Assembly: GCF_015220045.1 (NCBI RefSeq)
Contig: NZ_JADBGB010000001.1
Location: forward strand, 124,001-188,000
Length of the DNA: 64,000 bases
From: Marivivens aquimaris
GTDB taxonomy: Bacteria > Pseudomonadota > Alphaproteobacteria > Rhodobacterales > Rhodobacteraceae
Direction: 5' to 3'
The position numbers were made by a program, and so were the translations under genes. Below are positions 27,527 through 36,101 of the stretch, one piece after another. Below the pieces are notes generated by a model. It was not told the DNA's origin, did no database searches, and was given only the letters and a program-made list of their open reading frames with translations. Position 1 is the first letter of the stretch. Every line of letters starts with the position of its first letter.

Positions 27527-27616
27527 GTCTCGTCTCCTATTGATGTCGGTCAGAAAACGAAAATTTAGGCGCACCGTTCCCGCAGGCAAAACGGCTCGGC
27601 CAAACCATGCCGAACG

Positions 27617-27645
27617 CAAAAGAAAAGGGCGACCGAAGCCGCCCT
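27617..27645 (-). terminator. Terminator of yqeY
   Basis: Minus-strand stem AGGGCG / CGCCCT with an 8-base loop followed by TTTTCTTTT, about 65 bp after the yqeY stop. Confidence 0.65.
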
Positions 27646-27710
27646 GCCTTTGTGCCGAAAATATCCCGGGGTGAATGCCCGCAGGGCAGAGGGGCAGAGC
27701 CCCTTTATCC

Positions 27711-28169
27711 TTAACCCAGACGCTCTTTCACTTTCGGGCCGACAGCGCCGAAATCCATCTGGCCGGTATACTTGGCCTTCAGCGCGCCCATGACCTTGCC
27801 CATATCACGAATCGACTCTGCGCCGACTTCGGTGACGGCAGCGTCGATGGCCGCTGCGACTTCGTCGTCGTCCAGCTGACGCGGCAGGAACTCTTCGATC
27901 ACCTTGATTTCCGAGCGTTCCTTTTCGGCCAGCTCAAGACGGCCCGCCTCTTCGTACTGGCGCGCGCTTTCTTGGCGCTGCTTGACCATTTTGCCAAGGA
28001 TCGCGAGGATTTCCTCGTTGCCGACGGTCTGCTCCTCGCCGTCAACACGGGACGCAATCTCGCGGTCCTTGATCGCGGCATTGATCAGACGCAGGGTCGA
28101 CAGACGCTCTGCATCTTTGGCCTTCATGGCTTCTTTCAGAGCCGTGTTCAGTCTTTCGCGCATTTCCAT
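27711..28169 (-). CDS. GatB/YqeY domain protein
   Basis: The 152-residue helical protein matches the YqeY family: MRERLNTALKEAMKAKDAERLSTLRLINAAIKD (in part) at the N-terminus, then EEFLPRQLDDDEV and DMGKVMGALKAKYTGQMDF. The domain resembles the tail of GatB and is thought to bind tRNA in amidation-linked processes, but the free-standing protein's role is not settled. The start may be six bases further in (MRERLN). It is divergent from carA, the usual arrangement in this lineage. Confidence 0.88.
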   Translation of the reverse strand: MEMRERLNTALKEAMKAKDAERLSTLRLINAAIKDREIASRVDGEEQTVGNEEILAILGKMVKQRQESARQYEEAGRLELAEKERSEIKVIEEFLPRQLDDDEVAAAIDAAVTEVGAESIRDMGKVMGALKAKYTGQMDFGAVGPKVKERLG

Positions 28170-28320
28170 CCCAATCTTTGGTAAGTGCGATAACGTCCGC
28201 CCCGTTTATTCCTTCCTCGCGAATGGTACAACCGTTCGTGCAACAAGGCCGATACGTCCTTGACCCTAGGTGCGACGCTGCTTAGTTACGCAGCAATTTG
28301 GCCTTAGGGGAGTCGCTGTC

Positions 28321-29478
28321 ATGTCGCTTGGAACCACAGATAAACCGACCGCCTGCCTTGCGCTCGCGGATGGAACGCTTTTCTACGGTATCGGTTTCGG
28401 CGCGACTGGCGTCACCACCGCAGAGCTTTGCTTCAACACCGCGATGACGGGTTATCAGGAAATCATGACCGACCCGTCCTACGCAGGTCAGGTCGTCACC
28501 TTCACCTTCCCGCATATCGGTAACACCGGCGTCACCCCCGAAGACGACGAAACCGCCGATCCGGTCGCTGCCGGTATGGTCGTCAAGTGGGATCCGACCG
28601 AGCCGTCGAACTGGCGCTCGACCGAAGAGCTTGGCGTCTGGCTTGAAAAGAAGGGCCGCATCGGCATGGGCGGCGTCGACACCCGCCGTTTGACCCGCGC
28701 CATTCGCCAGCAGGGTGCGCCGCACGTCGCCATCGCGCACGATCCCGAAGGCAATTTCGATGTTGAGGCTCTGGTCGCTGCAGCTCGCGGCTTCAAAGGT
28801 CTTGTCGGTCTCGATCTAGCGAAGGACGTTACCTGTGCCCAATCGTACACTTGGAACGAAATGCGTTGGGCTTGGCCGGAAGGCTACCAGCCACAGAATG
28901 CGCCGGCGCACAAAGTTGTCGCCATCGACTACGGTGCGAAGCGCAACATCCTCCGCTGCCTCGCCTCGGCTGGTTGCGAAGTGATCGTTCTGCCCGCCAC
29001 CGCGACTGCCGAAGAAGTGCTCGCCCACAACCCCGACGGCGTGTTCCTCTCGAACGGTCCGGGCGATCCGGCTGCAACCGGCGAATACGCTGTACCGATG
29101 ATCAAGGACGTTCTGGCCAAGGACCTGCCGGTCTTCGGTATCTGCCTCGGTCACCAGATGCTGGCCCTCGCGCTCGGCGCCAAGACGGTCAAGATGAACC
29201 ACGGCCACCACGGTGCGAACCACCCCGTGAAGGACAACACCACCGGCAAGGTCGAAATCACCTCGATGAATCACGGCTTCACCGTTGATAGCCAGACCCT
29301 TCCGGAAGGCGTCGTCGAAAGCCACGTTTCGCTCTTTGACGGCTCGAACTGCGGTATCGAGGTTTCGGGCAAGCCGATCTTCTCGGTCCAGCACCACCCC
29401 GAAGCCAGCCCCGGTCCGCAGGACAGCTTCTACCTGTTCGAGCGCTTTGCCGACGCAATGGCTGCGCGCAAGGCCTGA
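28321..29478 (+). CDS. carA: Carbamoyl-phosphate synthase small subunit
   Basis: The 385-residue glutamine amidotransferase subunit supplies ammonia to CarB for arginine and pyrimidine synthesis. Its N-terminal domain shows [17 protein letters not shown]. The C-terminal class I amidotransferase domain has the nucleophile in FGICLGHQ and the His/Glu pair in [10 protein letters not shown]. The ATG at 28321 has a GGGGAG site; the track-length frame to 28270 is less likely. carB is not in the window. Confidence 0.97.
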   Translation: MSLGTTDKPTACLALADGTLFYGIGFGATGVTTAELCFNTAMTGYQEIMTDPSYAGQVVTFTFPHIGNTGVTPEDDETADPVAAGMVVKWDPTEPSNWRSTEELGVWLEKKGRIGMGGVDTRRLTRAIRQQGAPHVAIAHDPEGNFDVEALVAAARGFKGLVGLDLAKDVTCAQSYTWNEMRWAWPEGYQPQNAPAHKVVAIDYGAKRNILRCLASAGCEVIVLPATATAEEVLAHNPDGVFLSNGPGDPAATGEYAVPMIKDVLAKDLPVFGICLGHQMLALALGAKTVKMNHGHHGANHPVKDNTTGKVEITSMNHGFTVDSQTLPEGVVESHVSLFDGSNCGIEVSGKPIFSVQHHPEASPGPQDSFYLFERFADAMAARKA

Positions 29479-29510
29479 GCGTTTACTGCGAATTAACAGA
29501 CCTATGATGA

Positions 29511-29536
29511 ACTCCCGGCCAGAGGTCGGGAGTTTT
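29511..29536 (+). terminator. Terminator of carA
   Basis: ACTCCCG / CGGGAGT stem with TTTT after it, 33 bp beyond the carA stop and ending just before the next gene's start codon. Confidence 0.75.
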
Positions 29537-29541
29537 CATTT

Positions 29542-31170
29542 ATGCAGATGCCACGTCAGAATGACTGGCCGGTTGAGGAGTTGTGCGCAGGGCGGGATGA
29601 GGCGCTCGTAAGAGCGTTTGGCGAACGTGACTGCGTGCGCGATCAGGTTTTGCCTGTCAGGCGAGTCTGTGGCGAAACTCTTGTTCTGGCTGCAAACGAT
29701 GTGGTTTTGCCGAAATTGGAGGCGCAGCTTGGGCGGGTGCGGTTGGCTATCGTCGATCCTGACGCACTGCGACGGGAAATCGAGCAGGCGACCTCGAGAG
29801 CGTTGGTAAAAGGCGCGGAAATGGCAGTGGCCGACGAGGAAAGCTGCCGTTCGTGGAATGCGCCGCTCTTCGCTGTTTTCTGCGCAGTAATGTGCGCCGC
29901 GTTGGTTTTTGTTGCGGTCCTGTCGCCTCGCACTTTGGGACTGACACTAGCCGGCTTTGCAGTGTTGGTATCCGTCCTGAACTCCAGCCTCAAAGCCATC
30001 GCGACAATCGCCGGCACTCGCTCTACGGTCGACATCCGCCCGCCAGTGCCGCTGCGTTTGCCTGTCGTGACCGTTTTCGTGCCGTTGTTCAAAGAGAGCA
30101 AGATCGCCAGCCACCTGATCCGCCGCCTGTCGGCCATCGACTATCCTGACGACAAGCTGGACGTTTGCCTGCTGCTGGAGGCCGATGACAAAGTGACCCG
30201 CGATGCGGTCGCGCAGACCGAGCTGCCGAGTTGGATGCGGGCGATCGTGGTGCCCGAAGGCAGTATCAAAACCAAACCGCGCGCGCTAAATTACGGGCTG
30301 AACCACGCGAAGGGCAGCATCATAGGGGTCTACGATGCTGAGGACTCGCCGTCCCCCGACCAGATCCACAAGGTCGTCGCGCGTTTTGCCATGTCAGGGC
30401 CGGAGGTCGTCTGCCTGCAAGGCGTGCTCGATTTTTACAACGCGCGGACCAATTGGCTGTCGCGGTGTTTCGCGCTGGAATATGCGACGTGGTTTCAGGT
30501 GATCTTGCCCGGTCTGGCACGGCTGGGGCTGGTGATTCCGCTCGGCGGTACGACGCTGTTCTTCAGGCGCCGTATACTTGAGGAGATCGGTGCTTGGGAC
30601 GCCCATAACGTGACCGAGGATGCCGACCTTGGCATCCGCCTCGCACGGCGCGGCTATCGGACCGAGTTGTTCCACAGCATCACCGGCGAGGAGGCGAATT
30701 GCCGTTGGTGGCCGTGGATCAAACAGCGGTCGCGGTGGCTCAAAGGGTACGCCGTGACCTACGTCGTCCACATGCGCAGCCCCAGAAGGCTCTGGCGTGA
30801 CCTCGGCGCGAAGCGGTTCTGCGCGCTGCAGATCCAGTTCCTCGGGACGCTACTGCAATTCGTGCTGGCGCCGGTGCTTTGGAGCCTCTGGCTCGCACCG
30901 CTTGGCCTCTGGCACTGGCCCGTAACTGATCTACCGATCTGGGCCATCGCCGCCGTCATCTCGGCGTTCTCGTTCGGAGAATTCGTCACGCTGACAGCAG
31001 GCTTCATCGCAGCGCACACATCAAAGCGTATGTGGCTCGCGAAATGGGTGCCGACGCTGCACTTCTATTTCCCGCTCGCGACATTTGCCGTCTACAAAGG
31101 GCTGTGGGAACTGCTCCACAATCCGTTCTACTGGGACAAGACCGAGCACGGCATTTACGACGGCGGTTAG
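29542..31170 (+). CDS. Family 2 membrane glycosyltransferase (BcsA/CeoB-like processive type)
   Basis: A 542-residue protein with an N-terminal soluble region (about 1-105, weakly resembling the type II secretion ATPase N-domain) and two helices. The GT2 domain (about 170-400) has YDAEDSP (DxD), TEDADLG and QRSRWLKG, and C-terminal helices follow. The TED plus QxxRW motifs mark processive inverting transferases that make beta-linked polysaccharide. No cyclic-di-GMP PilZ domain or partner genes are adjacent, so the product is unknown. The stop overlaps that of the convergent GntR gene by 4 bp. Confidence 0.85.
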   Translation: MQMPRQNDWPVEELCAGRDEALVRAFGERDCVRDQVLPVRRVCGETLVLAANDVVLPKLEAQLGRVRLAIVDPDALRREIEQATSRALVKGAEMAVADEESCRSWNAPLFAVFCAVMCAALVFVAVLSPRTLGLTLAGFAVLVSVLNSSLKAIATIAGTRSTVDIRPPVPLRLPVVTVFVPLFKESKIASHLIRRLSAIDYPDDKLDVCLLLEADDKVTRDAVAQTELPSWMRAIVVPEGSIKTKPRALNYGLNHAKGSIIGVYDAEDSPSPDQIHKVVARFAMSGPEVVCLQGVLDFYNARTNWLSRCFALEYATWFQVILPGLARLGLVIPLGGTTLFFRRRILEEIGAWDAHNVTEDADLGIRLARRGYRTELFHSITGEEANCRWWPWIKQRSRWLKGYAVTYVVHMRSPRRLWRDLGAKRFCALQIQFLGTLLQFVLAPVLWSLWLAPLGLWHWPVTDLPIWAIAAVISAFSFGEFVTLTAGFIAAHTSKRMWLAKWVPTLHFYFPLATFAVYKGLWELLHNPFYWDKTEHGIYDGG

Positions 31171-31823
31171 CCGTTCTTTTCCACCTCGGCGGCGTCGAGC
31201 TTCAGGCGGGTCACGAACGCCTTGGAGATATGTTCGCGCAGTGCCTTGTCGGCAGCGTCACCATCGCTGTTCTCAATGGCGCGCACGATGGCTTCGTGTT
31301 CGGCCAGGGCGTCTTCTCCCCGCCCTTCGGCCGCGAGAGACGTTGTGGCCAGCAGCGCCATAGAGCGGTGAACGAGGTCCAGCTGCTGCACGAGGAAGCG
31401 GTTGTGCGACGCCAAGTGGATCTGCTTGTGGAACCGTTTGTTCGCACGGCTCATCGCACCAGGATCGCCGAGCAGATTGCGGTCGGCAGTCACCATATCG
31501 CGCAAAACGCGGATTTCTTCGGGCGTGGCGTGACGCGCCGCCAGGCGCGCGGCCAGACCTTCCAGTTCGCCGCGCACGACGTAAAGCTCGGCCATTTGCG
31601 TGTGGTCGAGCGACGCCACAATCAGCGAGCGGCCATCGCGGGTCAGCAGGCTCTGGGTTTCCAGACGCTGCAACGCTTCGCGGATGGGGGTGCGCGATAC
31701 CCCGAAGCGTTCGGCAAGGTCGCTTTCCACAAGGCGGTCACCCGGCTTGTAGATATGGCTGTCGATGGCATCGAGGATCAGCTGGTAGGCGTCCTTGTTC
31801 TGCGAAGGCGAGGTATCTGACAT
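31167..31823 (-). CDS. GntR family transcriptional regulator, FCD subgroup
   Basis: The 218-residue protein has a winged helix (residues about 8-75) with YKPGDRLVESDLAERFGVSRTPIREALQRLE (in part), typical of FadR-type GntR proteins. The helical FCD ligand domain (85-215) has metal-binding-type residues such as HKQIHLASHNRF and EHEAIVRAI. It probably senses an organic acid. The start could be at 31847 or 31862; 31823 gives the most usual N-terminus. Targets are unknown. Confidence 0.87.
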   Translation of the reverse strand: MSDTSPSQNKDAYQLILDAIDSHIYKPGDRLVESDLAERFGVSRTPIREALQRLETQSLLTRDGRSLIVASLDHTQMAELYVVRGELEGLAARLAARHATPEEIRVLRDMVTADRNLLGDPGAMSRANKRFHKQIHLASHNRFLVQQLDLVHRSMALLATTSLAAEGRGEDALAEHEAIVRAIENSDGDAADKALREHISKAFVTRLKLDAAEVEKNG

Positions 31824-31923
31824 GGTGCTTTCAGGGTTGTGACGCATCACGTTACCCGTCATCGCATCGGGCGATCAAGCCAAAGACGTTGCGACTCTTT
31901 CGGCGGGGGGCTAGCAAGCCACT

Positions 31924-32568
31924 ATGGTAGCTGCATCTTTCGCTCACGTCGGTGTCTGGGTCTTCGATCTCGACAACACGCTGTACCCGCCCGAAGCCCG
32001 TCTTTTCGACCAGATCGAGGACAAGATGGAGGCCTATGTCCAGCGCGAACTGGGCGTGTCGCGGGAAGAGGCGGACCGTCTGCGGTCGGTCTATTGGAAG
32101 ACCTACGGCACTACGATGTCGGGGCTGATGAACGAACACGGCATCGACCCCGATCCGTTTCTTGACGAAGTGCACGACATCGACTTTAGCGTGCTGGACG
32201 CCGATCCGGTGTTGGCGGAGCGCATCGGAAAGCTGCCGGGTCGCAAGATCGTCTACACCAACGGCGCACGGCCTTATGCATACAACGTCCTGAAGGCGCG
32301 GGGCCTCGATGGGGTGTTCGACGCGGTCTACGGGGTCGAACACGCGGGCTATATGCCCAAACCGGAGCAGGCGGCTTTCGAAGCGGTATTTGCCCTTGAT
32401 GGTGTCGACCCGACCAAGGGTGCGATGTTCGAAGACGACGTCCGCAACCTTGCTGTCCCGCATATGCTGGGGATGCGGACGGTGCATGTGGGGCCGGAGC
32501 CTTTGCCTGCCGATCACATCCACCATCACACTGCGGACCTTTCGGCATTTCTGTCGCAGCTGGTATGA
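31924..32568 (+). CDS. HAD-family pyrimidine 5'-nucleotidase
   Basis: A 214-residue HAD hydrolase with motif I FDLDNTLYPP (residues 14-23), an SDT1/PPM1-like helical cap, motif II YTNGARPY and motif III/IV KPEQAAF...MFEDDVRNL. The DLDNTLYP opening and EDDxRNL ending are diagnostic of the pyrimidine 5'-nucleotidase subfamily, which dephosphorylates nucleotides or related phosphates. It stands between the divergent GntR gene and the UbiH-type gene. Confidence 0.88.
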   Translation: MVAASFAHVGVWVFDLDNTLYPPEARLFDQIEDKMEAYVQRELGVSREEADRLRSVYWKTYGTTMSGLMNEHGIDPDPFLDEVHDIDFSVLDADPVLAERIGKLPGRKIVYTNGARPYAYNVLKARGLDGVFDAVYGVEHAGYMPKPEQAAFEAVFALDGVDPTKGAMFEDDVRNLAVPHMLGMRTVHVGPEPLPADHIHHHTADLSAFLSQLV

Positions 32569-32610
32569 CGCCTCTTTCCGAAGGCACGTGAGCGGCCTAT
32601 GTCATAGAGC

Positions 32611-33810
32611 ATGGAACGGATTTCGTGCGATATTCTCGTAGCGGGCGGCGGCGTTGCCGGACTGTCTTGTGCCGCAGCTTTTGCGACCGCCGGTTTTTCG
32701 GTGGTCTGTGTCGATCCCGCGCCGCCGGTGACCGATAACCAGAGCGTTGGCAGCGATCACCGCACGACCGCGTTTTTCCAAGGATCGCGCAATTTCCTCG
32801 CCGATGCGGGGATCTGGGAGCGCCTTGATCCGCAAGCTGCGCCACTTCAGGTGATGCGGATCGTGGACGCGGGTGGCGAGTTGCCCGAGCCGCGCGTCAT
32901 CAAGGATTTCAACGCCGCTGACATTTCCGAGCTGCCGTTCGGCTGGAATCTCCCCAACTGGTTGCTGCGCCGCGAGATGGTTGCGCGGCTCGAGGCCCTG
33001 CCAAATTGCGATTTCCGTGCGGGGACTGGCTTCAAGTCGATGGTCACGCGCGAAACCGAGGCGTTGGTGAGCCTGACCGACGGCACTCAGGTGCGCTGCA
33101 AACTGGTGATCGGCGCGGACGGTCGTAATAGCGCGGTGCGTCAGGCCGCAGGCATCGGTGCGAAGACCACGCGTTATGGCCAAAAGGCCGTCGTGTTCGC
33201 TGTCACGCACCCCGAGCCGCATAATAACGTGTCGACCGAAGTTCACCGCAGCGGCGGCCCGTTCACTCTGGTGCCGCTGCCCGATTTGGACGGCAAACCG
33301 CGTTCGGCCGTTGTCTGGATGGAAAGCGGGTCAGAGGCGCTGCGTCTGCGCGATCTGCCGGAAGACGAATTCAACGCCGCTGCGACCGAGCGGTCGGCGG
33401 GTATCTACGGCCCGCTCACGTTGGTCGGTCAACGTCAGGCTTGGCCGATCATCGCGCAAGTCGCGAACCGGATGTCGGCGCAGCGCGTCGCTCTGGTCGC
33501 CGAGGCCGCGCACGTCGTGCCGCCGATCGGTGCGCAGGGGCTGAACATGAGCCTCGGCGATATGATCACGCTGCTCGCTCTGGCCAAGGCGCGTCCCGAA
33601 GGGCTGGGCGATGCCAAGATGCTCGATGCCTACGAACGCCGCCGTCACCCCGAGGTGCAGCTACGCGTGCGCGGTGTCGATGCGCTGAACCGTGCGTCGA
33701 TTGCGGGCGGGCAGGGGCTGCGCGACATGCGGGCAAAGGGTATCGAGGCGCTCTACGCCGTGACGCCCGTTCGCAAGGCACTCATGGAACTCGGCCTCGG
33801 GGCGCGTTAA
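32611..33810 (+). CDS. UbiH/UbiF/COQ6-type FAD monooxygenase
   Basis: The 399-residue flavoprotein has the FAD-binding [10 protein letters not shown] (residues 12-21), the DG motif [10 protein letters not shown] (about 167) and the C-terminal block [20 protein letters not shown] (in part). Members hydroxylate the ubiquinone ring. The usual GDAAH reads AEAAH here, a variant I believe is common in this lineage. It probably acts in ubiquinone synthesis, but the ring position hydroxylated cannot be told from sequence. Confidence 0.87.
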   Translation: MERISCDILVAGGGVAGLSCAAAFATAGFSVVCVDPAPPVTDNQSVGSDHRTTAFFQGSRNFLADAGIWERLDPQAAPLQVMRIVDAGGELPEPRVIKDFNAADISELPFGWNLPNWLLRREMVARLEALPNCDFRAGTGFKSMVTRETEALVSLTDGTQVRCKLVIGADGRNSAVRQAAGIGAKTTRYGQKAVVFAVTHPEPHNNVSTEVHRSGGPFTLVPLPDLDGKPRSAVVWMESGSEALRLRDLPEDEFNAAATERSAGIYGPLTLVGQRQAWPIIAQVANRMSAQRVALVAEAAHVVPPIGAQGLNMSLGDMITLLALAKARPEGLGDAKMLDAYERRRHPEVQLRVRGVDALNRASIAGGQGLRDMRAKGIEALYAVTPVRKALMELGLGAR

Positions 33811-34466
33811 TCGCAGCGGGGCGTGACCACGCGGTCGAAGGTCTTTTTCAGCGCGACGTCCACATCATCCATTGTCACAGGCAATCCTAGGTCCACGAGC
33901 GACGTGACGCCGTGGCCGGTGATGCCGCAGGGAACGATGCCGCCAAAATGGCTGAGGTCCGGTTCGACGTTGATCGACAGGCCGTGGAAGCTCACCCACT
34001 TGCGCAGACGGATGCCGAGCGCTGCGATCTTGTCCTCGCGCTGCGAGCCATCGGGCAACAGCGGTTTGTCGGGGCGCGGCACCCAGACACCCACGCGGCC
34101 ATCGCGAATTTCGCCTTCGACGTTGAATTCCTTCAGCGCGGCGATGATCCATTGCTCCATATCGCGCACAAAGCAACGCACATCGCGGCCACGCTCACCG
34201 ACATTCAGCATGACGTATGCCACGCGCTGACCCGGACCGTGGTAGGTGTACTGGCCGCCGCGCTTGGACGGGTAGACGGGGAAACGGTCAGGTTCGAGCA
34301 GGTCTTCGGATTTCGCGGAGGTGCCGGCGGTGTAGAGCGGCGGGTGCTCGACCAGCCAGATCAGCTCTTCGGCCTCACCCTTGGCAATCGCCTCGGCGCG
34401 GGCCTCCATGAAAGCGACGGCCTCGTCGTAATCGGTCAGGTCAGTCGAGGTGATCCATTCCACCAT
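33807..34466 (-). CDS. lipB: Octanoyl-[acyl-carrier-protein]-protein octanoyltransferase
   Basis: The 219-residue enzyme moves octanoate from ACP to lipoate-dependent proteins. It shows [23 protein letters not shown], the conserved Lys region [15 protein letters not shown] and the catalytic Cys in [14 protein letters not shown]. It converges with the UbiH-type gene with a 4-bp overlap and lies 3 bp downstream of the LytTR gene, so it may share that transcript. Confidence 0.95.
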   Translation of the reverse strand: MVEWITSTDLTDYDEAVAFMEARAEAIAKGEAEELIWLVEHPPLYTAGTSAKSEDLLEPDRFPVYPSKRGGQYTYHGPGQRVAYVMLNVGERGRDVRCFVRDMEQWIIAALKEFNVEGEIRDGRVGVWVPRPDKPLLPDGSQREDKIAALGIRLRKWVSFHGLSINVEPDLSHFGGIVPCGITGHGVTSLVDLGLPVTMDDVDVALKKTFDRVVTPRCD

Positions 34467-34469
34467 GCT

Positions 34470-35243
34470 CTACCCGGGTAGAAACCCGGCCTCTTTGATC
34501 GCGGGGACGTAGCGGCGGCTGACGGGGATATCTTCCCCATGGCTGACCGTCAGGATCGCCCTGTCGCCTTCGCGCCGAGCGGCGGTGACGGCATCGCGGG
34601 CAACCCAGTGTGATCTATGCACCTGAAGGCCATCCGTTTGGCCCACTTCGCGCATCGCGTCGGTCAGACGCATCAGAATCACCGCTTCCCCATTGTGTGT
34701 CCGAACACGGACATAGTGGTCCTCGACCGAAATCGCTACTAGCGGTGCGCGTTTGTCATACGGAAGGCGATCGAGGATAGGCGGAAGAGCTTCCTTGGTT
34801 TCGGGCTGAGGCGGGTGAGCCATGTGGTCGGACGCGACCTGAACCATCAGCGAAATGATGACCGCGATGCCGAAAACCGTGGGGATCAAAACCATCGCAT
34901 CGGCCATGTCGGGCCAATAGCCGAGGAGCGCGAGGTTCACCAAAAGGACCGTGGCCGTGATGGCGAGCGCGCTGCTGACTGCGATCAGCGCATATCGGGC
35001 ATAGAGGGTGACGCGTGCCAATCTCTCCACCGACACCGAAACGATCAGACCGACCGAGTAGGTCGCGAACACCATCACCAGCCAGTAGCCCAGACGGGGC
35101 AGGGGGCGCATCAAGCGGTCGGATTCGAATGGCGCGACCAAGGTGAGGACCACAGCGGTGCCGCAAAGCATGACCAGCGTAATCGGCTTGGAAATATAGC
35201 GTCGCCATTCGCGTATCGCGGAATGCGATGGGGTGTCAGTCAC
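34470..35243 (-). CDS. Membrane-anchored LytTR DNA-binding regulator
   Basis: A 257-residue protein with four predicted transmembrane helices (about residues 18-140) followed by a LytTR DNA-binding domain (about 160-255) containing SVEDHYVRVRTHNGEAVILMRL (in part), HRSHWVARDAV and VSRRYVPAIKEAGF. It is probably a one-component membrane regulator, since no receiver domain or adjacent sensor kinase is visible. The signal and targets are unknown. The lipB gene follows 3 bp after its stop. Confidence 0.87.
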   Translation of the reverse strand: MTDTPSHSAIREWRRYISKPITLVMLCGTAVVLTLVAPFESDRLMRPLPRLGYWLVMVFATYSVGLIVSVSVERLARVTLYARYALIAVSSALAITATVLLVNLALLGYWPDMADAMVLIPTVFGIAVIISLMVQVASDHMAHPPQPETKEALPPILDRLPYDKRAPLVAISVEDHYVRVRTHNGEAVILMRLTDAMREVGQTDGLQVHRSHWVARDAVTAARREGDRAILTVSHGEDIPVSRRYVPAIKEAGFLPG

Positions 35244-35341
35244 GTATCACTCCGGTCTTTCGTTCATCCTGAGTTGAGCCGTTTGTTCGGCCCATGCTTT
35301 TCCATCGGAAGTTTAGTCAAATCTGCTTTGAGGAGAAGAAA

Positions 35342-35833
35342 ATGTCGCTTGAGCCGTTTCTCGACGCCCCGACCCATATCCAGATCCACGCTGCCTGCGC
35401 CACGCTGGCCATCGCGCTGGGCCCCCTCGCGATTTACCGCCGCCGCCGTGATATGATTCACAAAGTTTCGGGCTATGTATGGGTCGTCGCCATGCTGACG
35501 ACCGCGATCACCTCCTTCTGGATCCACAGCTTTGCGGTGATTGGCCCGTTCAGCCCGATTCACTTGCTGGCGATCCTCGCGATCTGGTCGATCTTTCAGG
35601 GTATGCGCGCGATTTTCCGCGGCAATATCACTCTGCACCGCGCTGTTTTCCGGAAACTCTACTGGAACGGTCTCATGATCGCCGGACTTCTCAATTTCCT
35701 GCCCGGACGCACGACAGCCCGTAGTTTTCTTGGAGCGGATAGTGCGTTGAATTGGGCCGTTATTGCGGTCGGTGGAGCGTTTCTGGCCTACCGGATGCTG
35801 CGCGGGAAAATGAATTTGCAGGTCGCGGCATAA
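35342..35833 (+). CDS. DUF2306-type multipass membrane protein
   Basis: A 163-residue protein with about four hydrophobic helices and conserved His residues in THIQIHAACATLAIALGP, SFWIHSFA and ITLHRAVFRKLYWNGL (each in part), the pattern of DUF2306-type proteins. Function is unknown; the histidines could bind haem. The ATG at 35342 follows a strong AGGAG, so I reject the in-frame start at 35294. Confidence 0.75.
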   Translation: MSLEPFLDAPTHIQIHAACATLAIALGPLAIYRRRRDMIHKVSGYVWVVAMLTTAITSFWIHSFAVIGPFSPIHLLAILAIWSIFQGMRAIFRGNITLHRAVFRKLYWNGLMIAGLLNFLPGRTTARSFLGADSALNWAVIAVGGAFLAYRMLRGKMNLQVAA

Positions 35834-35900
35834 TTTTTCATTTTTGCTCTTGTGGCCGTCTGAGGGAAAGTTTAGAGACCCCACACCAAGCCTAGACAGT

Positions 35901-35987
35901 GCGGTCGTGGCGGAATTGGTAGACGCGCAGCGTTGAGGTCGCTGTGGGGTAACTCCCGTGGAAGTTCGAGTCTTCTCGACCGCACCA
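35901..35987 (+). tRNA. tRNA-Leu (anticodon GAG)
   Basis: Acceptor stem GCGGTCG / CGACCGC, anticodon stem-loop CAGCG-TTGAGGT-CGCTG giving GAG, a long variable arm (TGGGGTAACTCCCG), T loop GTTCGAGTC and an encoded CCA. The class II long variable arm and the anticodon both indicate leucine. Confidence 0.96.
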
Positions 35988-36101
35988 TCACTCTCCCTGA
36001 CAGAGTTGATCGACAGAAAACCGACAGGTGGACTGCGTCTAAAATTCCCCCGTTTCAAGCCGTTAAACCGTTCGACTGATTTTGTGTGAACAGGTTTATC
36101 G

